Origin: an uncultured Lachnospiraceae bacterium
Lineage (GTDB): Bacteria > Bacillota > Clostridia > Lachnospirales > Lachnospiraceae
Length of the DNA stretch: 11,399 bases
Reading direction: 5' to 3'
Assembly (NCBI GenBank): GCA_902803245.1
Contig: CADCPJ010000017.1
Location: 1-11,399 of the forward strand
Numbering within the stretch: position 1 is the first letter of the stretch; each line of letters begins with the position of its first letter. Positions 1 through 6,860 of this stretch are shown one piece after another. Below the pieces are notes generated by a model. That model saw only the letters and a list, made by a program, of their open reading frames with translations. It was not told the DNA's origin and made no database searches. The position numbers and the translations under genes are program-made.

Positions 1-2562
1 CCGAAGGGCATCAAGGTCAGGGAGATCCTCGTGGAGGCCGGCGACATGGTAAAAGAGAACCAGGTTCTCCTTAAAGTCGACCACAACTCCGTCCGGGACG
101 CCATCGCGGACGTGCAGTCCCAGATCAACAGGATCGATGCGGAGCTCCTCAAGATGGAGGACCAGAAAACGGATGAGGACCTGAAGGCTCCGGTCAGCGG
201 GTTCATAAAGACGGTCTATGTGGAAAACGGTTCCACCGTCTCAAATGCCATGGATCAAAACGGCGCCCTCCTCGTCATCACTTCCGATGATGACGCAAGG
301 GAAGTAAGGATCACCGCCCTCTCCGGAGACGTGAAGGAAGTCCATGTCGGCGAAGGCAGCCACGTCTCCCAGGGCGACAGTCTCATCACGCTCCGCGCCG
401 TGCAGGACGAAGTGAACCGCGGGAAGCTTCTGACACAGCGCGAGGAGCTCACAGGTCTGATGAACGTGCTCTACGATCTCTCCAGAACGGATGAGATCAC
501 TTCCGACCGCGCGGGAATCGTGCGCGAGATCTACGCGAAGGAAGGCGAGACACTGACGGATGCCTCGTCTCTCCCTAAGGATACGGGCGTTTCCGCAAGT
601 GTTCCCGCGCAGGATCCGGTCTCTTATTTCTCCTCTCTTTTTGGCAGCGGTTCAACCATGTCCACGAAGGGGGCCAAGAGCGCCCTCCAGTCGATGTTCC
701 TTTTTGTGGACTCCTCCTTTGAAGTCTCTCCGGACGGCGGGGAGGAACAGGGCGATGGCACGTCCATTGCGGACGATCCGGGAGGGCAGTACCCCGCAGG
801 TCCGGATGGGGAAAATGACGGCGCCGGCACGGACGGCTCCTCCCAGACCTTTTCCGGCGGGGACGGCAGCGGTGCCGAGGGCGGATACGACGCGGGAGGT
901 CCGGATTTCTCCTCCGATTCCCCCTACATCACCGAGGGGGATTTCGACCCGGGTGCAGGCAGTGACGCCGTGGAGGAAGGGGTCGAAATCGAAACCCCGG
1001 ACGGCAGAGACACCCTGCCGGATTCCTCGGGCGCAGATGCGCCTGACGCCGGGAACATTTTTCTGAGCGGTCCGTTCTTCCTGCCGATCCGCATGCCGGC
1101 GGCGGGGTCGCTCCCGATGCAGCTTGAAGAAGCGGCCTCCTATTTAAGCGGAGCCGTCTACTCCATCACCTCCCTTAACTGGAACATCGGTCCGGACCAG
1201 GTATTTGAGCCGGGCGGCCGCTATACCGCCTCTGTGACGCTGAGGACAAACACGGACAACCACGTGTTCCTAAGTGACGCATCCGCCCAAAACGGAGTGG
1301 TCGCCCTGGGCATAAGTTCCTTCGACTGCTCCGCCTCGGACAGCGACGGCGACGGGCTGCTTGAGGAGATGCATGTCGATATGTTTTACCCTGCACTTGC
1401 AGGTGCACCCAGCGGGAACACAGCCGCAAGCGACGGGAACGCAGCCGTAAGCGACGATAACTTAAATAGCACTCCGTCAGTGGATCTCAACAACCTGCAG
1501 AACCTCTCCGATCTCATCGGGGGCGGCACCGGCATGCCGGATCTTTCTTCTTACCTCAACCCAAACGGGATCGGCGCGGAGGACCTGGCAGCACTTTTGG
1601 GAAACAGAACAGGCGGAGAGAATTCCGCGTCTCTTCTTCCCCTCCTCTCCCTCCTTCTTGGCGGCACGGATCTCTCCTCGCTTCTTCCGGCCGGGACTTC
1701 CGGTCAGAGTATCGGACAGAGTATCGGACAAAGTCTCGGCCAGCTCATTTCCCAGGGACTTGGCGGACTTGATCTCGCCACGCTCCTTGGCGAAGGGATG
1801 AACGGCCAGTCTCTTTCACAGCTCCTCACTCAGATGCTGAGCGGCACGGACATCCAAAGTCTCATCGGCGCGGGGCTTTCGGGGCTCGGAAATAATGCGG
1901 GCCTTGCCGCTCTGTTGGGACTTGCCGGAGACAGCGGGCTTGGCGATCTTTCGTCTCTCACGGGTTCCCTTGATCTTAGCGGGCTTTCCGCCGATTCCCT
2001 CGCCGGCTCCGTCTCCGGCAGTGTCTCCGCCGCGGGACTCACCGCTTATGCCGATGCGCCTGCATTTTCCATCGCGGGAGCGGAGAAAATGGACGTCACC
2101 ATCGGAATCAACGAGCTGGACATTCTCGCCATCGCGAAGGGGCAGTCAGCCGAAGTGACGATGGACGCCATCGAGGGGGAGACATTTGACGGGATCGTCA
2201 CGGAGATCTCGAAAACCGGAACGAACACCGGCGGCGTGACGAAATACCAGGTCACCGTTGAGATCGGCCGGGATGACAGAATGCGCCCGGACATGAGCTG
2301 CACCGTGTCGATTCTCGTAGATGAGGCGATGGGCGTGAACGTCGTTCCCACTGCCGCCGTCTTCACGGAGCAGGGCAAAAACTACGTGTACACATCAAAG
2401 GAGGACGACGGCACTTTGAGCGGGAAGACCGAGATCGGAACCGGAATCGCCGACGGAGAATACGTGGAGGTTCTGACCGGGCTTGCAGACGGGCAGACGG
2501 TCTATTACCGCAATAAGGCCGTGAACTATTTGGATCTGATGGTGGGAAACCGGGATGATTGA
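1..2562 (+). CDS. HlyD/MacA-like membrane-fusion adaptor of an ABC exporter, 5'-truncated, with a large insertion
   Basis: The frame is open from the first base, so the start lies upstream; 853 residues are visible (numbered here from base 1). Residues 1-27 (GDMVKENQ) are half of a biotinyl-lipoyl-like motif, followed by a short helical hairpin and the second half at about 61-81 (LKAPVSGFIKTVYVENG). A second such module follows (about 107-133, then 166-190, DRAGIVREIYAKEG). The adaptor beta-barrel resumes only near 690 and runs to the C-terminus (GQSAEVTMDAIEGETFDGIV; RPDMSCTVSI; VVPTAAVF). Between them lie about 490 extra residues: a Gly/Asp/Ser-rich acidic stretch (about 240-350), an Ig-like-looking segment (about 377-465) and a Leu/Gly/Ser-rich repetitive stretch (about 490-680). 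Family adaptors are usually about 350-550 residues. It should sit outside the membrane and join the MacB-like permease to form an exporter. The stop overlaps the ATPase start by 8 nt. Family is certain; substrate is unknown. Confidence 0.92.
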   Translation, partial: PKGIKVREILVEAGDMVKENQVLLKVDHNSVRDAIADVQSQINRIDAELLKMEDQKTDEDLKAPVSGFIKTVYVENGSTVSNAMDQNGALLVITSDDDAREVRITALSGDVKEVHVGEGSHVSQGDSLITLRAVQDEVNRGKLLTQREELTGLMNVLYDLSRTDEITSDRAGIVREIYAKEGETLTDASSLPKDTGVSASVPAQDPVSYFSSLFGSGSTMSTKGAKSALQSMFLFVDSSFEVSPDGGEEQGDGTSIADDPGGQYPAGPDGENDGAGTDGSSQTFSGGDGSGAEGGYDAGGPDFSSDSPYITEGDFDPGAGSDAVEEGVEIETPDGRDTLPDSSGADAPDAGNIFLSGPFFLPIRMPAAGSLPMQLEEAASYLSGAVYSITSLNWNIGPDQVFEPGGRYTASVTLRTNTDNHVFLSDASAQNGVVALGISSFDCSASDSDGDGLLEEMHVDMFYPALAGAPSGNTAASDGNAAVSDDNLNSTPSVDLNNLQNLSDLIGGGTGMPDLSSYLNPNGIGAEDLAALLGNRTGGENSASLLPLLSLLLGGTDLSSLLPAGTSGQSIGQSIGQSLGQLISQGLGGLDLATLLGEGMNGQSLSQLLTQMLSGTDIQSLIGAGLSGLGNNAGLAALLGLAGDSGLGDLSSLTGSLDLSGLSADSLAGSVSGSVSAAGLTAYADAPAFSIAGAEKMDVTIGINELDILAIAKGQSAEVTMDAIEGETFDGIVTEISKTGTNTGGVTKYQVTVEIGRDDRMRPDMSCTVSILVDEAMGVNVVPTAAVFTEQGKNYVYTSKEDDGTLSGKTEIGTGIADGEYVEVLTGLADGQTVYYRNKAVNYLDLMVGNRDD
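721..1062 (+). other. Gly/Asp/Ser-rich acidic low-complexity segment inside the adaptor gene
   Basis: This in-frame stretch encodes a strongly acidic, Gly-, Asp-, Ser- and Pro-rich sequence (for example DGENDGAGTDGSS, GGDGSGAEGGYDAGGPD). It has almost no hydrophobic residues and is probably a disordered linker between the lipoyl modules and the next folded segment. Confidence 0.75.
1414..1461 (+). repeat. Two-copy 21-nt in-frame repeat in the adaptor gene
   Basis: The DNA gggaac-cagccg-aagcgac occurs twice in tandem at a 21-nt spacing and encodes GNTAASD followed by GNAAVSD. It forms the linker just after the Ig-like-looking segment. The copies differ at a few positions, so it is an old or diverging duplication. 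Confidence 0.65.
1465..2046 (+). repeat. Leu/Gly/Ser-rich degenerate repeat region within the adaptor
   Basis: The encoded protein repeats the loose pattern xxLxxLLxxGxx many times (NLSDLIGGG, DLAALLGN, DLSSLLPAG, DLATLLGEG, SLSQLLTQM, DIQSLIGAG, DLSSLTGSL). Around bases 1702-1740 a near-perfect 12-nt DNA repeat encodes GQSIGQSIGQSLGQ. The composition recalls a hydrophobic solenoid or an amphipathic self-assembling stretch, but I recognise no named repeat family. Confidence 0.7.
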
Positions 2563-3250
2563 GTTTATCGATGTCAGTAAAGTATACCAGATCGGGGACA
2601 CGGAGGTGCGCGCCCTCGATCACGCTTCCATGCGCATCGGTGACGGCGAATTCGTCAGTATCATCGGGCCCTCCGGATCGGGAAAGTCCACACTCATGAA
2701 CATCATCGGGTGTCTGGATCTCGCAGACGAAGGGAAGTACCTCCTCGACGGGCAGGAGATCCGCGACTACACGGAAGGAGAGCTGGCAAAGATCCGCAAC
2801 AGGAAGATCGGATTTATATTCCAGGATTTCAACCTTCTCCCGAAGCTGACCGCCTACGAGAATGTGGAGCTTCCCCTCATCTACCAGCGCGCCCCGCACT
2901 CCGTAAGAAAGCGCCAGGTTGAGGAGGCTTTGAGGCGCGTCGGCCTCTATGAGAGGCGCTACCACAAGCCGACGGAGCTGTCCGGGGGCCAGCAGCAGAG
3001 AGTGGCCATCGCGCGCGCACTCGCCACGAAGCCTTCCCTCTTCCTGGCAGACGAGCCGACCGGCAATCTGGACCAGAAGACGGGCAGGGAGCTGATCGAG
3101 CTCTTCCATCAGCTGCATGAGGCCGGCAATACCATCGTCCTCATCACCCACGACGGAAATATCGCGAAGGAGGCGGCCCGCAGCATCAAGATTCTCGACG
3201 GTCACGTCTCGGATATCCTGGACCGCTCCGAGATTGAGGAGGTGGTCTGA
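2555..3250 (+). CDS. MacB/LolD-type ABC transporter ATPase
   Basis: This 231-residue protein has the usual length and all motifs of the MacB/LolD/FtsE class: Walker [10 protein letters not shown] (38-46), Q-loop glutamine (Q90, in [14 protein letters not shown]), signature LSGGQQQR (142-149), Walker B LFLADE (162-167) followed by the class-typical PTGNLD, and switch histidine H199 (ITHD). It should bind and hydrolyse ATP at the cytoplasmic face and drive the permease encoded next. The ATG at 2555 lies inside the last codons of the adaptor gene, 8 nt before its end, and the stop overlaps the permease start, so the three genes are probably translationally coupled. In this class the ATPase powers conformational work by the permease rather than classic substrate threading; that is family knowledge, not seen here. 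Confidence 0.96.
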   Translation: MIEFIDVSKVYQIGDTEVRALDHASMRIGDGEFVSIIGPSGSGKSTLMNIIGCLDLADEGKYLLDGQEIRDYTEGELAKIRNRKIGFIFQDFNLLPKLTAYENVELPLIYQRAPHSVRKRQVEEALRRVGLYERRYHKPTELSGGQQQRVAIARALATKPSLFLADEPTGNLDQKTGRELIELFHQLHEAGNTIVLITHDGNIAKEAARSIKILDGHVSDILDRSEIEEVV

Positions 3251-4440
3251 TGCTCTTTCAGTCCATGAAAATGGCCCTTGCCTCCATCCTCTCCAACAAA
3301 ATGCGCTCCTTTCTTACCATGCTCGGAATCATCATCGGCGTTGTCGCGCTCATCGTCCTTGTCTCCGTCGTGAGAGGAGCCACGGGAGAAGTGACGGATG
3401 CAGTCTCCGCCCTCGGCACGAATCTCCTGTCCATCCAGATTCTGGACGACAAGGGGAGGGCGATCTCCGTCCGCGAGCTTGAGGATCTCCGCCGCTTCCC
3501 GGATCTTTCGGAGGTCGCCCCGATTGGCCGCGACATCGCAGATATCCGTTACAATTCCAAAACCGACACGGCGTCGGTGACCGGAACGACCTCCGGCTAC
3601 ACGCAGATTCAGAAGCAGGAGCTCGCGTGCGGGAGGAATATCCAGGGGCCGGACGAGGACAACCACCTCAATGTGGCTGTCATCAACTATGAGACGGCCC
3701 GGAGCATCCTGTCCGCCGAAGACGCAAGGGACGCTCTCGGCAAGGAGATCTACTTAAAGGGCATCCCCTTTCAGGTGATCGGCGTGACGGAGAAGGAAGA
3801 TGAGGATATGCAGATGTTTGAGACCACCGTCTACTCCGCGATGATTCCCTATACTTCGCTCATGAGGCTGTCGGACAGCGTCGGAGGCGGCGTGCGCTCC
3901 TTCGTGGTAAGCGCGGTGAGCGACGACCGCCTCAGCGCTCTCGAGAGCGAGATCGGGAACTGGCTGGACACACGGCTCAGTCATGACAGGGAGGCCTTCA
4001 CGCTCATCAATATGTCCAGCATCATGGGAGCCATGGACCGGATCATGAATACCATGACTGCCCTGCTCGGCGGAATCGCCGCAATCTCCCTCCTTGTGGG
4101 GGGCATCGGCATCATGAACATCATGCTCGTCTCCGTCACGGAGCGCACCCGCGAAATCGGAATCCGGAAAGCCATCGGCGCCGGCGAGGGAAGCATCCTG
4201 CTGCAGTTTCTGATCGAAGCGCTCATGCTCTCCCTTTTGGGATGCGCCCTCGGGGTCGCCGCCTCGTTCGGCATCCTGTGCCTCATCGGCTTCTTCTCGG
4301 GGCACCATTTTTCGATGAGCCCGCAGATCATCACTCTGGCCACGGGATTCTCCCTCTTCATAGGGATGATCTTCGGCATCTATCCCGCCCGCAAGGCGGC
4401 CAGGAAGAAGCCGATCGACGCGCTCCACTATGGGGGATAA
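3250..4440 (+). CDS. MacB/FtsX-type ABC transporter permease
   Basis: The protein has 396 residues with the MacB layout: a short cytoplasmic N-terminus, TM1 at about 20-42 (FLTMLGIIIGVVALIVLVSV), an extracytoplasmic MacB-type domain at about 45-260, and three C-terminal TM segments (about 268-295, 316-348, 360-380). Hallmarks are GGIGIMNIMLVSVTERTREI (284-303), followed by GIRKAIGA, and the C-terminal YPARKAARKKPIDAL. Unlike Gram-negative MacB the ATPase is a separate protein, the common arrangement in Firmicutes. The start ATG shares one base with the ATPase stop (TGATG). It ends 227 nt before the convergent gene and is followed by a strong terminator. The substrate cannot be read from the sequence; MacAB-like systems move peptides, macrolides or lipids. 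Confidence 0.95.
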   Translation: MLFQSMKMALASILSNKMRSFLTMLGIIIGVVALIVLVSVVRGATGEVTDAVSALGTNLLSIQILDDKGRAISVRELEDLRRFPDLSEVAPIGRDIADIRYNSKTDTASVTGTTSGYTQIQKQELACGRNIQGPDEDNHLNVAVINYETARSILSAEDARDALGKEIYLKGIPFQVIGVTEKEDEDMQMFETTVYSAMIPYTSLMRLSDSVGGGVRSFVVSAVSDDRLSALESEIGNWLDTRLSHDREAFTLINMSSIMGAMDRIMNTMTALLGGIAAISLLVGGIGIMNIMLVSVTERTREIGIRKAIGAGEGSILLQFLIEALMLSLLGCALGVAASFGILCLIGFFSGHHFSMSPQIITLATGFSLFIGMIFGIYPARKAARKKPIDALHYGG

Positions 4441-4465
4441 CGCTTTATGTGACGATCGCGGGGAA

Positions 4466-4550
4466 TGCAGAGCATCCTTTCGTGCGGGGGTATTCCGGAT
4501 GAGTTCGTGGTGCATGCATGGTGTGCAAAGCATCCTTTCGTGGGAGGTAT
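4466..4550. repeat. Pair of imperfect intergenic direct repeats
   Basis: Bases 4466-4493 and 4524-4550 share TGCArAGCATCCTTTCGTG followed by a G-rich run and GTAT. They differ at two substitutions and one inserted base. The 30-nt spacer contains the palindrome TGCATGCA. The pair lies just after the permease stop and before the terminator. No function is evident; it may be a dispersed intergenic repeat of this genome. Confidence 0.7.
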
Positions 4551-4577
4551 AACAGCTGCCGCTTCCTTTCAGCATAT

Positions 4578-4621
4578 AAAAAGGAGACAGGAACCCGGTA
4601 GGATCCCTGTCTCCTTTTTTT
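4578..4621. terminator. Bidirectional Rho-independent terminator
   Basis: AAAAAGGAGACAGG (4578-4591) pairs perfectly with CCTGTCTCCTTTTT (4606-4619) around a 14-nt loop. The plus strand has a run of seven T (4615-4621) after the GC-rich part, and the minus strand has TTTTTATAT. It therefore serves both the exporter operon and the convergent minus-strand operon. Confidence 0.93.
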
Positions 4622-4624
4622 CCG

Positions 4625-4657
4625 GCATGTGCCTTTTTGCACATGCTTCTCTTTTTT
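4625..4657 (+). terminator. Second hairpin with T-rich tail (backup terminator)
   Basis: GCATGTGC (4625-4632) pairs with GCACATGC (4639-4646) around a 6-nt loop and is followed by TTCTCTTTTTT. On the plus strand this resembles a weaker second terminator for the exporter operon. The minus strand lacks a T tail, and there the hairpin lies just after the SCP2-like stop. Confidence 0.55.
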
Positions 4658-4667
4658 CTTCCGGTGC

Positions 4668-4994
4668 TCAACTGACCTTTCGGATCAGATCTGAAAACTC
4701 CAGCGCCTTTCCCAGGTCTCCGTCCGCTTTCAGTTCTCCGCTGTCATAGGCCTTGCCAGGATCCAGCTCGCCGTCGATGAGCTTTAAGAAGTCATCGCCG
4801 CTGATCGTGATGGAGCACTGCCGGTCGTAGTACTCATAGGGCTCCACATGGATGCAGCCGTCTTTTACTTCGACGTAGAAAACGCCCTCTCCCTCACCGA
4901 CGATGTTGATCTGGACGGCCATAAAGCCGACTCCTGAGATATCCGCCTTCTTTGCCATCTCTCTGGCAGTTTCCAAAATCTGTGTAAAAGTCAT
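4668..4994 (-). CDS. SCP2-like sterol/lipid carrier domain protein
   Basis: This is a 108-residue single-domain protein. The strand pattern ITISGDDFLKLIDGELDPGKAYDSGELKADGDLGKAL (62-98) matches the core of the SCP2 sterol-transfer family: a beta-strand, the 'dfl.l..G.ldp.kA...G.lk..Gd...al' segment, and a C-terminal helix. Members bind fatty acyl chains, acyl-CoA or sterols in a hydrophobic tunnel. It has no signal peptide, so it should be cytosolic. The start ATG at 4994 follows AAGGGGG with good spacing. Only 20 nt separate it from the acyl synthetase, of which it is the downstream partner and the last gene of the operon. I infer a role in holding or presenting a lipid substrate or product. 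Small SCP2 proteins are common in Clostridia and mostly uncharacterised, so the ligand is unknown. Confidence 0.82.
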   Translation of the reverse strand: MTFTQILETAREMAKKADISGVGFMAVQINIVGEGEGVFYVEVKDGCIHVEPYEYYDRQCSITISGDDFLKLIDGELDPGKAYDSGELKADGDLGKALEFSDLIRKVS

Positions 4995-5014
4995 ATTTTC
5001 CCCCTTGTGATATC

Positions 5015-6550
5015 CTATAAGAGACGCCCTTTCTCTCCCGTCTGGTTCCTCTTGATCTTTCTGGAAGTAGTCTTGTCAAAGTCCCTGTCCCTCAGCCTCA
5101 GCCTCACGATGCGCCTCGTCTGCGGCACGGATTTGTTGATCTCCTCCACCTTCTTCCGGAAGAGCTTCTCGGCCTTGTCGGCATATTCGGGATACGGATA
5201 GACCTCAGCCGTGATCTGCTCGCCCTCCGAGTACACCATGACCTCGGAGAGCCACTCGCACCCGAGAAAGCGGTTCTCGAGTTCCTCAGGAGATACGTTT
5301 TCACCGTTGCTTAAGATGATGAGGTTCTTGATGCGCCCGGTGATGAAGATGTGATCGTCCTTCACGTACCCGAGATCTCCTGTCTTCAGCCACCCGTCCT
5401 CCGTAAAGATCTCTCTCGTCGCCTCCTCGTTGTGGTAGTATCCCATCATGACCGACGGGCTCTTCGCCTGGATCTCCCCGTCGACGATCCGCACCTGGCA
5501 GTTCTTCACGATTCTGCCGACGTCGTCCGCCGAAGAGGGATCATCGAGGCTCGACGAAGAGATCCTCGGGGAGCACTCCGTCATGCCGTATCCCTGCGTC
5601 ATCGGGATTCCCATCTTCTCATAGGCCCGGATCAGCTCCGGCGCCAGATAGGCTCCGCCGCAGAAGATCACGCGGAGGTCCTTTCCGAATACCTTCTGCC
5701 CGATCAGCTTCAGGGGAATGAGCGGATTTTTCTTTTTCTCCGCAAGAATCTTGTGATAAATGGTCTCCGCGATGAGCGGGACGAAGAGCATCATGGTCGG
5801 CTTAAAGAGGGCGATGTTCTGAACGACCCTCATGAGCGAGTCGTTGATGCACAGCGTTGCGCCGTATCTGAGTGAGAGCAGCAGGTCGCAGGTGATGCAG
5901 TAAGCGTGGTGAATGGGCAGCACGCTCAGCATCACATCATGTTCATCGCCCTCGTTGTCGCAGCAGTAGGCGTTGTCGATCAGGTTTCCGTGCGAGAGCA
6001 TGACTCCTTTGCTCTTCCCGGTCGTCCCCGATGTGTACAGGATGCAGGCGCACTGGGCCGGATCGAGAGGCAGCTGCTCTCCCGCCTCCTCCCTCTCAAG
6101 GACCTCATTTAAGGACAGCACCCCGTCCGCCGGGCTCAGGCACACATACGCGGTGATCCCTGGGTACAGCTTCCTGATCTCATCGATCTTTCCCTGAAAG
6201 CGCTTGTCGTAGAAAAGAACGGTCACATCCGCCCGCATGAGGTTGTCGGCCATCTCCTCGGCGGAGAGCAGCGGGTCGATGGGCACGGCGATGTGGCCGC
6301 CGGTCATGGTTCCGAGGAAGGCTGTGATGCAGGCGATGCTCGACGACGAGATGATGCCGGCATGGACCGGCCTCTCCCCCTCATTTGACAGGAAGGAAGC
6401 AACTTTCAGAGTGTCCGTCCGAAGCTGTGAAAATGTCCTCTCGGCGATGCCGTCCTTTCCTGCCTTTTCACGGAGATGCACTTTGCCCGGCCTTTCTTTC
6501 GCAGCACTCGTCAGGAGGTCGCCAATGGTCTTGATACTTGTGTTCTCCAT
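5015..6550 (-). CDS. AMP-forming acyl synthetase/ligase (ANL adenylation enzyme)
   Basis: The 511-residue protein has the full adenylate-forming motif set: A3 YTSGTTGKSKGVMLSH (172-187), A4-like LPIHHAYC (211-218), A5 GYGMTE (320-325), A7 KTGDLGY (389-395), A8 GRIKNLIILSNGENVSPEELE (405-425) and the A10 region DKTTSRKIKR (492-501), with K498 as the expected catalytic lysine. The glycine usually before that lysine is replaced by R497. The KGVMLSHGN form of A3 and the 'LPIHH' form of A4 resemble fatty-acyl synthetases more than amino-acid adenylation domains. It would activate a carboxylic acid as acyl-AMP and pass it to the carrier protein encoded 30 nt upstream, or to CoA. No TM segment or signal peptide is seen. 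Start ATG 6550 follows AAAGGAT. Enzyme class is secure; substrate and acceptor (carrier versus CoA) are not. Confidence 0.93.
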   Translation of the reverse strand: MENTSIKTIGDLLTSAAKERPGKVHLREKAGKDGIAERTFSQLRTDTLKVASFLSNEGERPVHAGIISSSSIACITAFLGTMTGGHIAVPIDPLLSAEEMADNLMRADVTVLFYDKRFQGKIDEIRKLYPGITAYVCLSPADGVLSLNEVLEREEAGEQLPLDPAQCACILYTSGTTGKSKGVMLSHGNLIDNAYCCDNEGDEHDVMLSVLPIHHAYCITCDLLLSLRYGATLCINDSLMRVVQNIALFKPTMMLFVPLIAETIYHKILAEKKKNPLIPLKLIGQKVFGKDLRVIFCGGAYLAPELIRAYEKMGIPMTQGYGMTECSPRISSSSLDDPSSADDVGRIVKNCQVRIVDGEIQAKSPSVMMGYYHNEEATREIFTEDGWLKTGDLGYVKDDHIFITGRIKNLIILSNGENVSPEELENRFLGCEWLSEVMVYSEGEQITAEVYPYPEYADKAEKLFRKKVEEINKSVPQTRRIVRLRLRDRDFDKTTSRKIKRNQTGEKGRLL

Positions 6551-6580
6551 ACTGTTTCATCCTTTACCGAAGAAAACTCA

Positions 6581-6808
6581 TCAGCCCTGTTTCTTTTTGA
6601 TGTACTCGATGACATCGTCCACGGTGCTGATATCCGCAAGCTCCTCCTCGACCACGGTGATCCCGAACTCTTCCTCGATGTCGCCCATCATGCTCATCAC
6701 GGCAAAGGACGTGAGCCCTAACTCCTCAACGAGCTTCGTTTCGCCTTTTATCTCATCCGGTTCCACTTCCGCGTAGCGAACAATAATATCCTTTAACTTG
6801 TCCAGCAT
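6581..6808 (-). CDS. Discrete acyl/peptidyl carrier protein
   Basis: The protein has 75 residues, the usual carrier size, with high acidity and a four-helix pattern: LDKLKDIIVRYAEV, the loop GETKLVEELGLTS, helix II FAVMSMMGDIEEEFGI, and a terminal helix STVDDVIEYIKKK. S34 in LGLTSFAVM is the expected 4'-phosphopantetheine site; the common DSL is TSF here. The reading frame is open further upstream, but ATG 6808 is the start because AAGGAGG lies 6 nt before it and carrier homology begins there. It sits between the condensation-like enzyme (52 nt) and the acyl synthetase (30 nt), so it most likely tethers the activated acyl group between them. The housekeeping fatty-acid ACP normally lies in fab clusters with a DSL motif, so this is probably a dedicated carrier. 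No phosphopantetheinyl transferase is in the window. Confidence 0.92.
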   Translation of the reverse strand: MLDKLKDIIVRYAEVEPDEIKGETKLVEELGLTSFAVMSMMGDIEEEFGITVVEEELADISTVDDVIEYIKKKQG

Positions 6809-6814
6809 GTTATT

Positions 6815-6821
6815 CCTCCTT
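6815..6821 (-). promoter_or_regulatory. Shine-Dalgarno site that fixes the carrier protein start
   Basis: AAGGAGG reads on the minus strand 6 nt before ATG 6808. It selects this ATG over more upstream in-frame codons, which would add residues unrelated to the carrier fold. Confidence 0.85.
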
Positions 6822-6860
6822 CTTTCAACTATATAAGCGGTGCCGCATGGAAAAACCGGA

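Noticed and set aside
31..33. GTG as the adaptor start codon
   Set aside because: The frame is open further upstream and the residues before it belong to the same lipoyl motif, so the gene begins outside the window.
2363..3205. Minus-strand open frame (280 codons) opposite the ATPase gene
   Set aside because: The plus strand carries every ABC ATPase motif; the antisense frame has no domain and is explained by codon bias.
4466..4550. CRISPR-like array
   Set aside because: Only two imperfect copies with a palindrome-bearing spacer and no cas gene nearby; not an array.
3754..4671. Long minus-strand open frame (305 codons) opposite the permease gene
   Set aside because: It lies opposite a clear MacB-type permease, has no recognisable domain or ribosome binding site, and has the Asp/His/Gly/Arg-rich composition of an antisense shadow in GC-rich DNA.
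4445..4749. Short open frames over the convergent intergenic region
   Set aside because: They arise from the direct repeats and terminator hairpins, run through both, and encode no recognisable protein.
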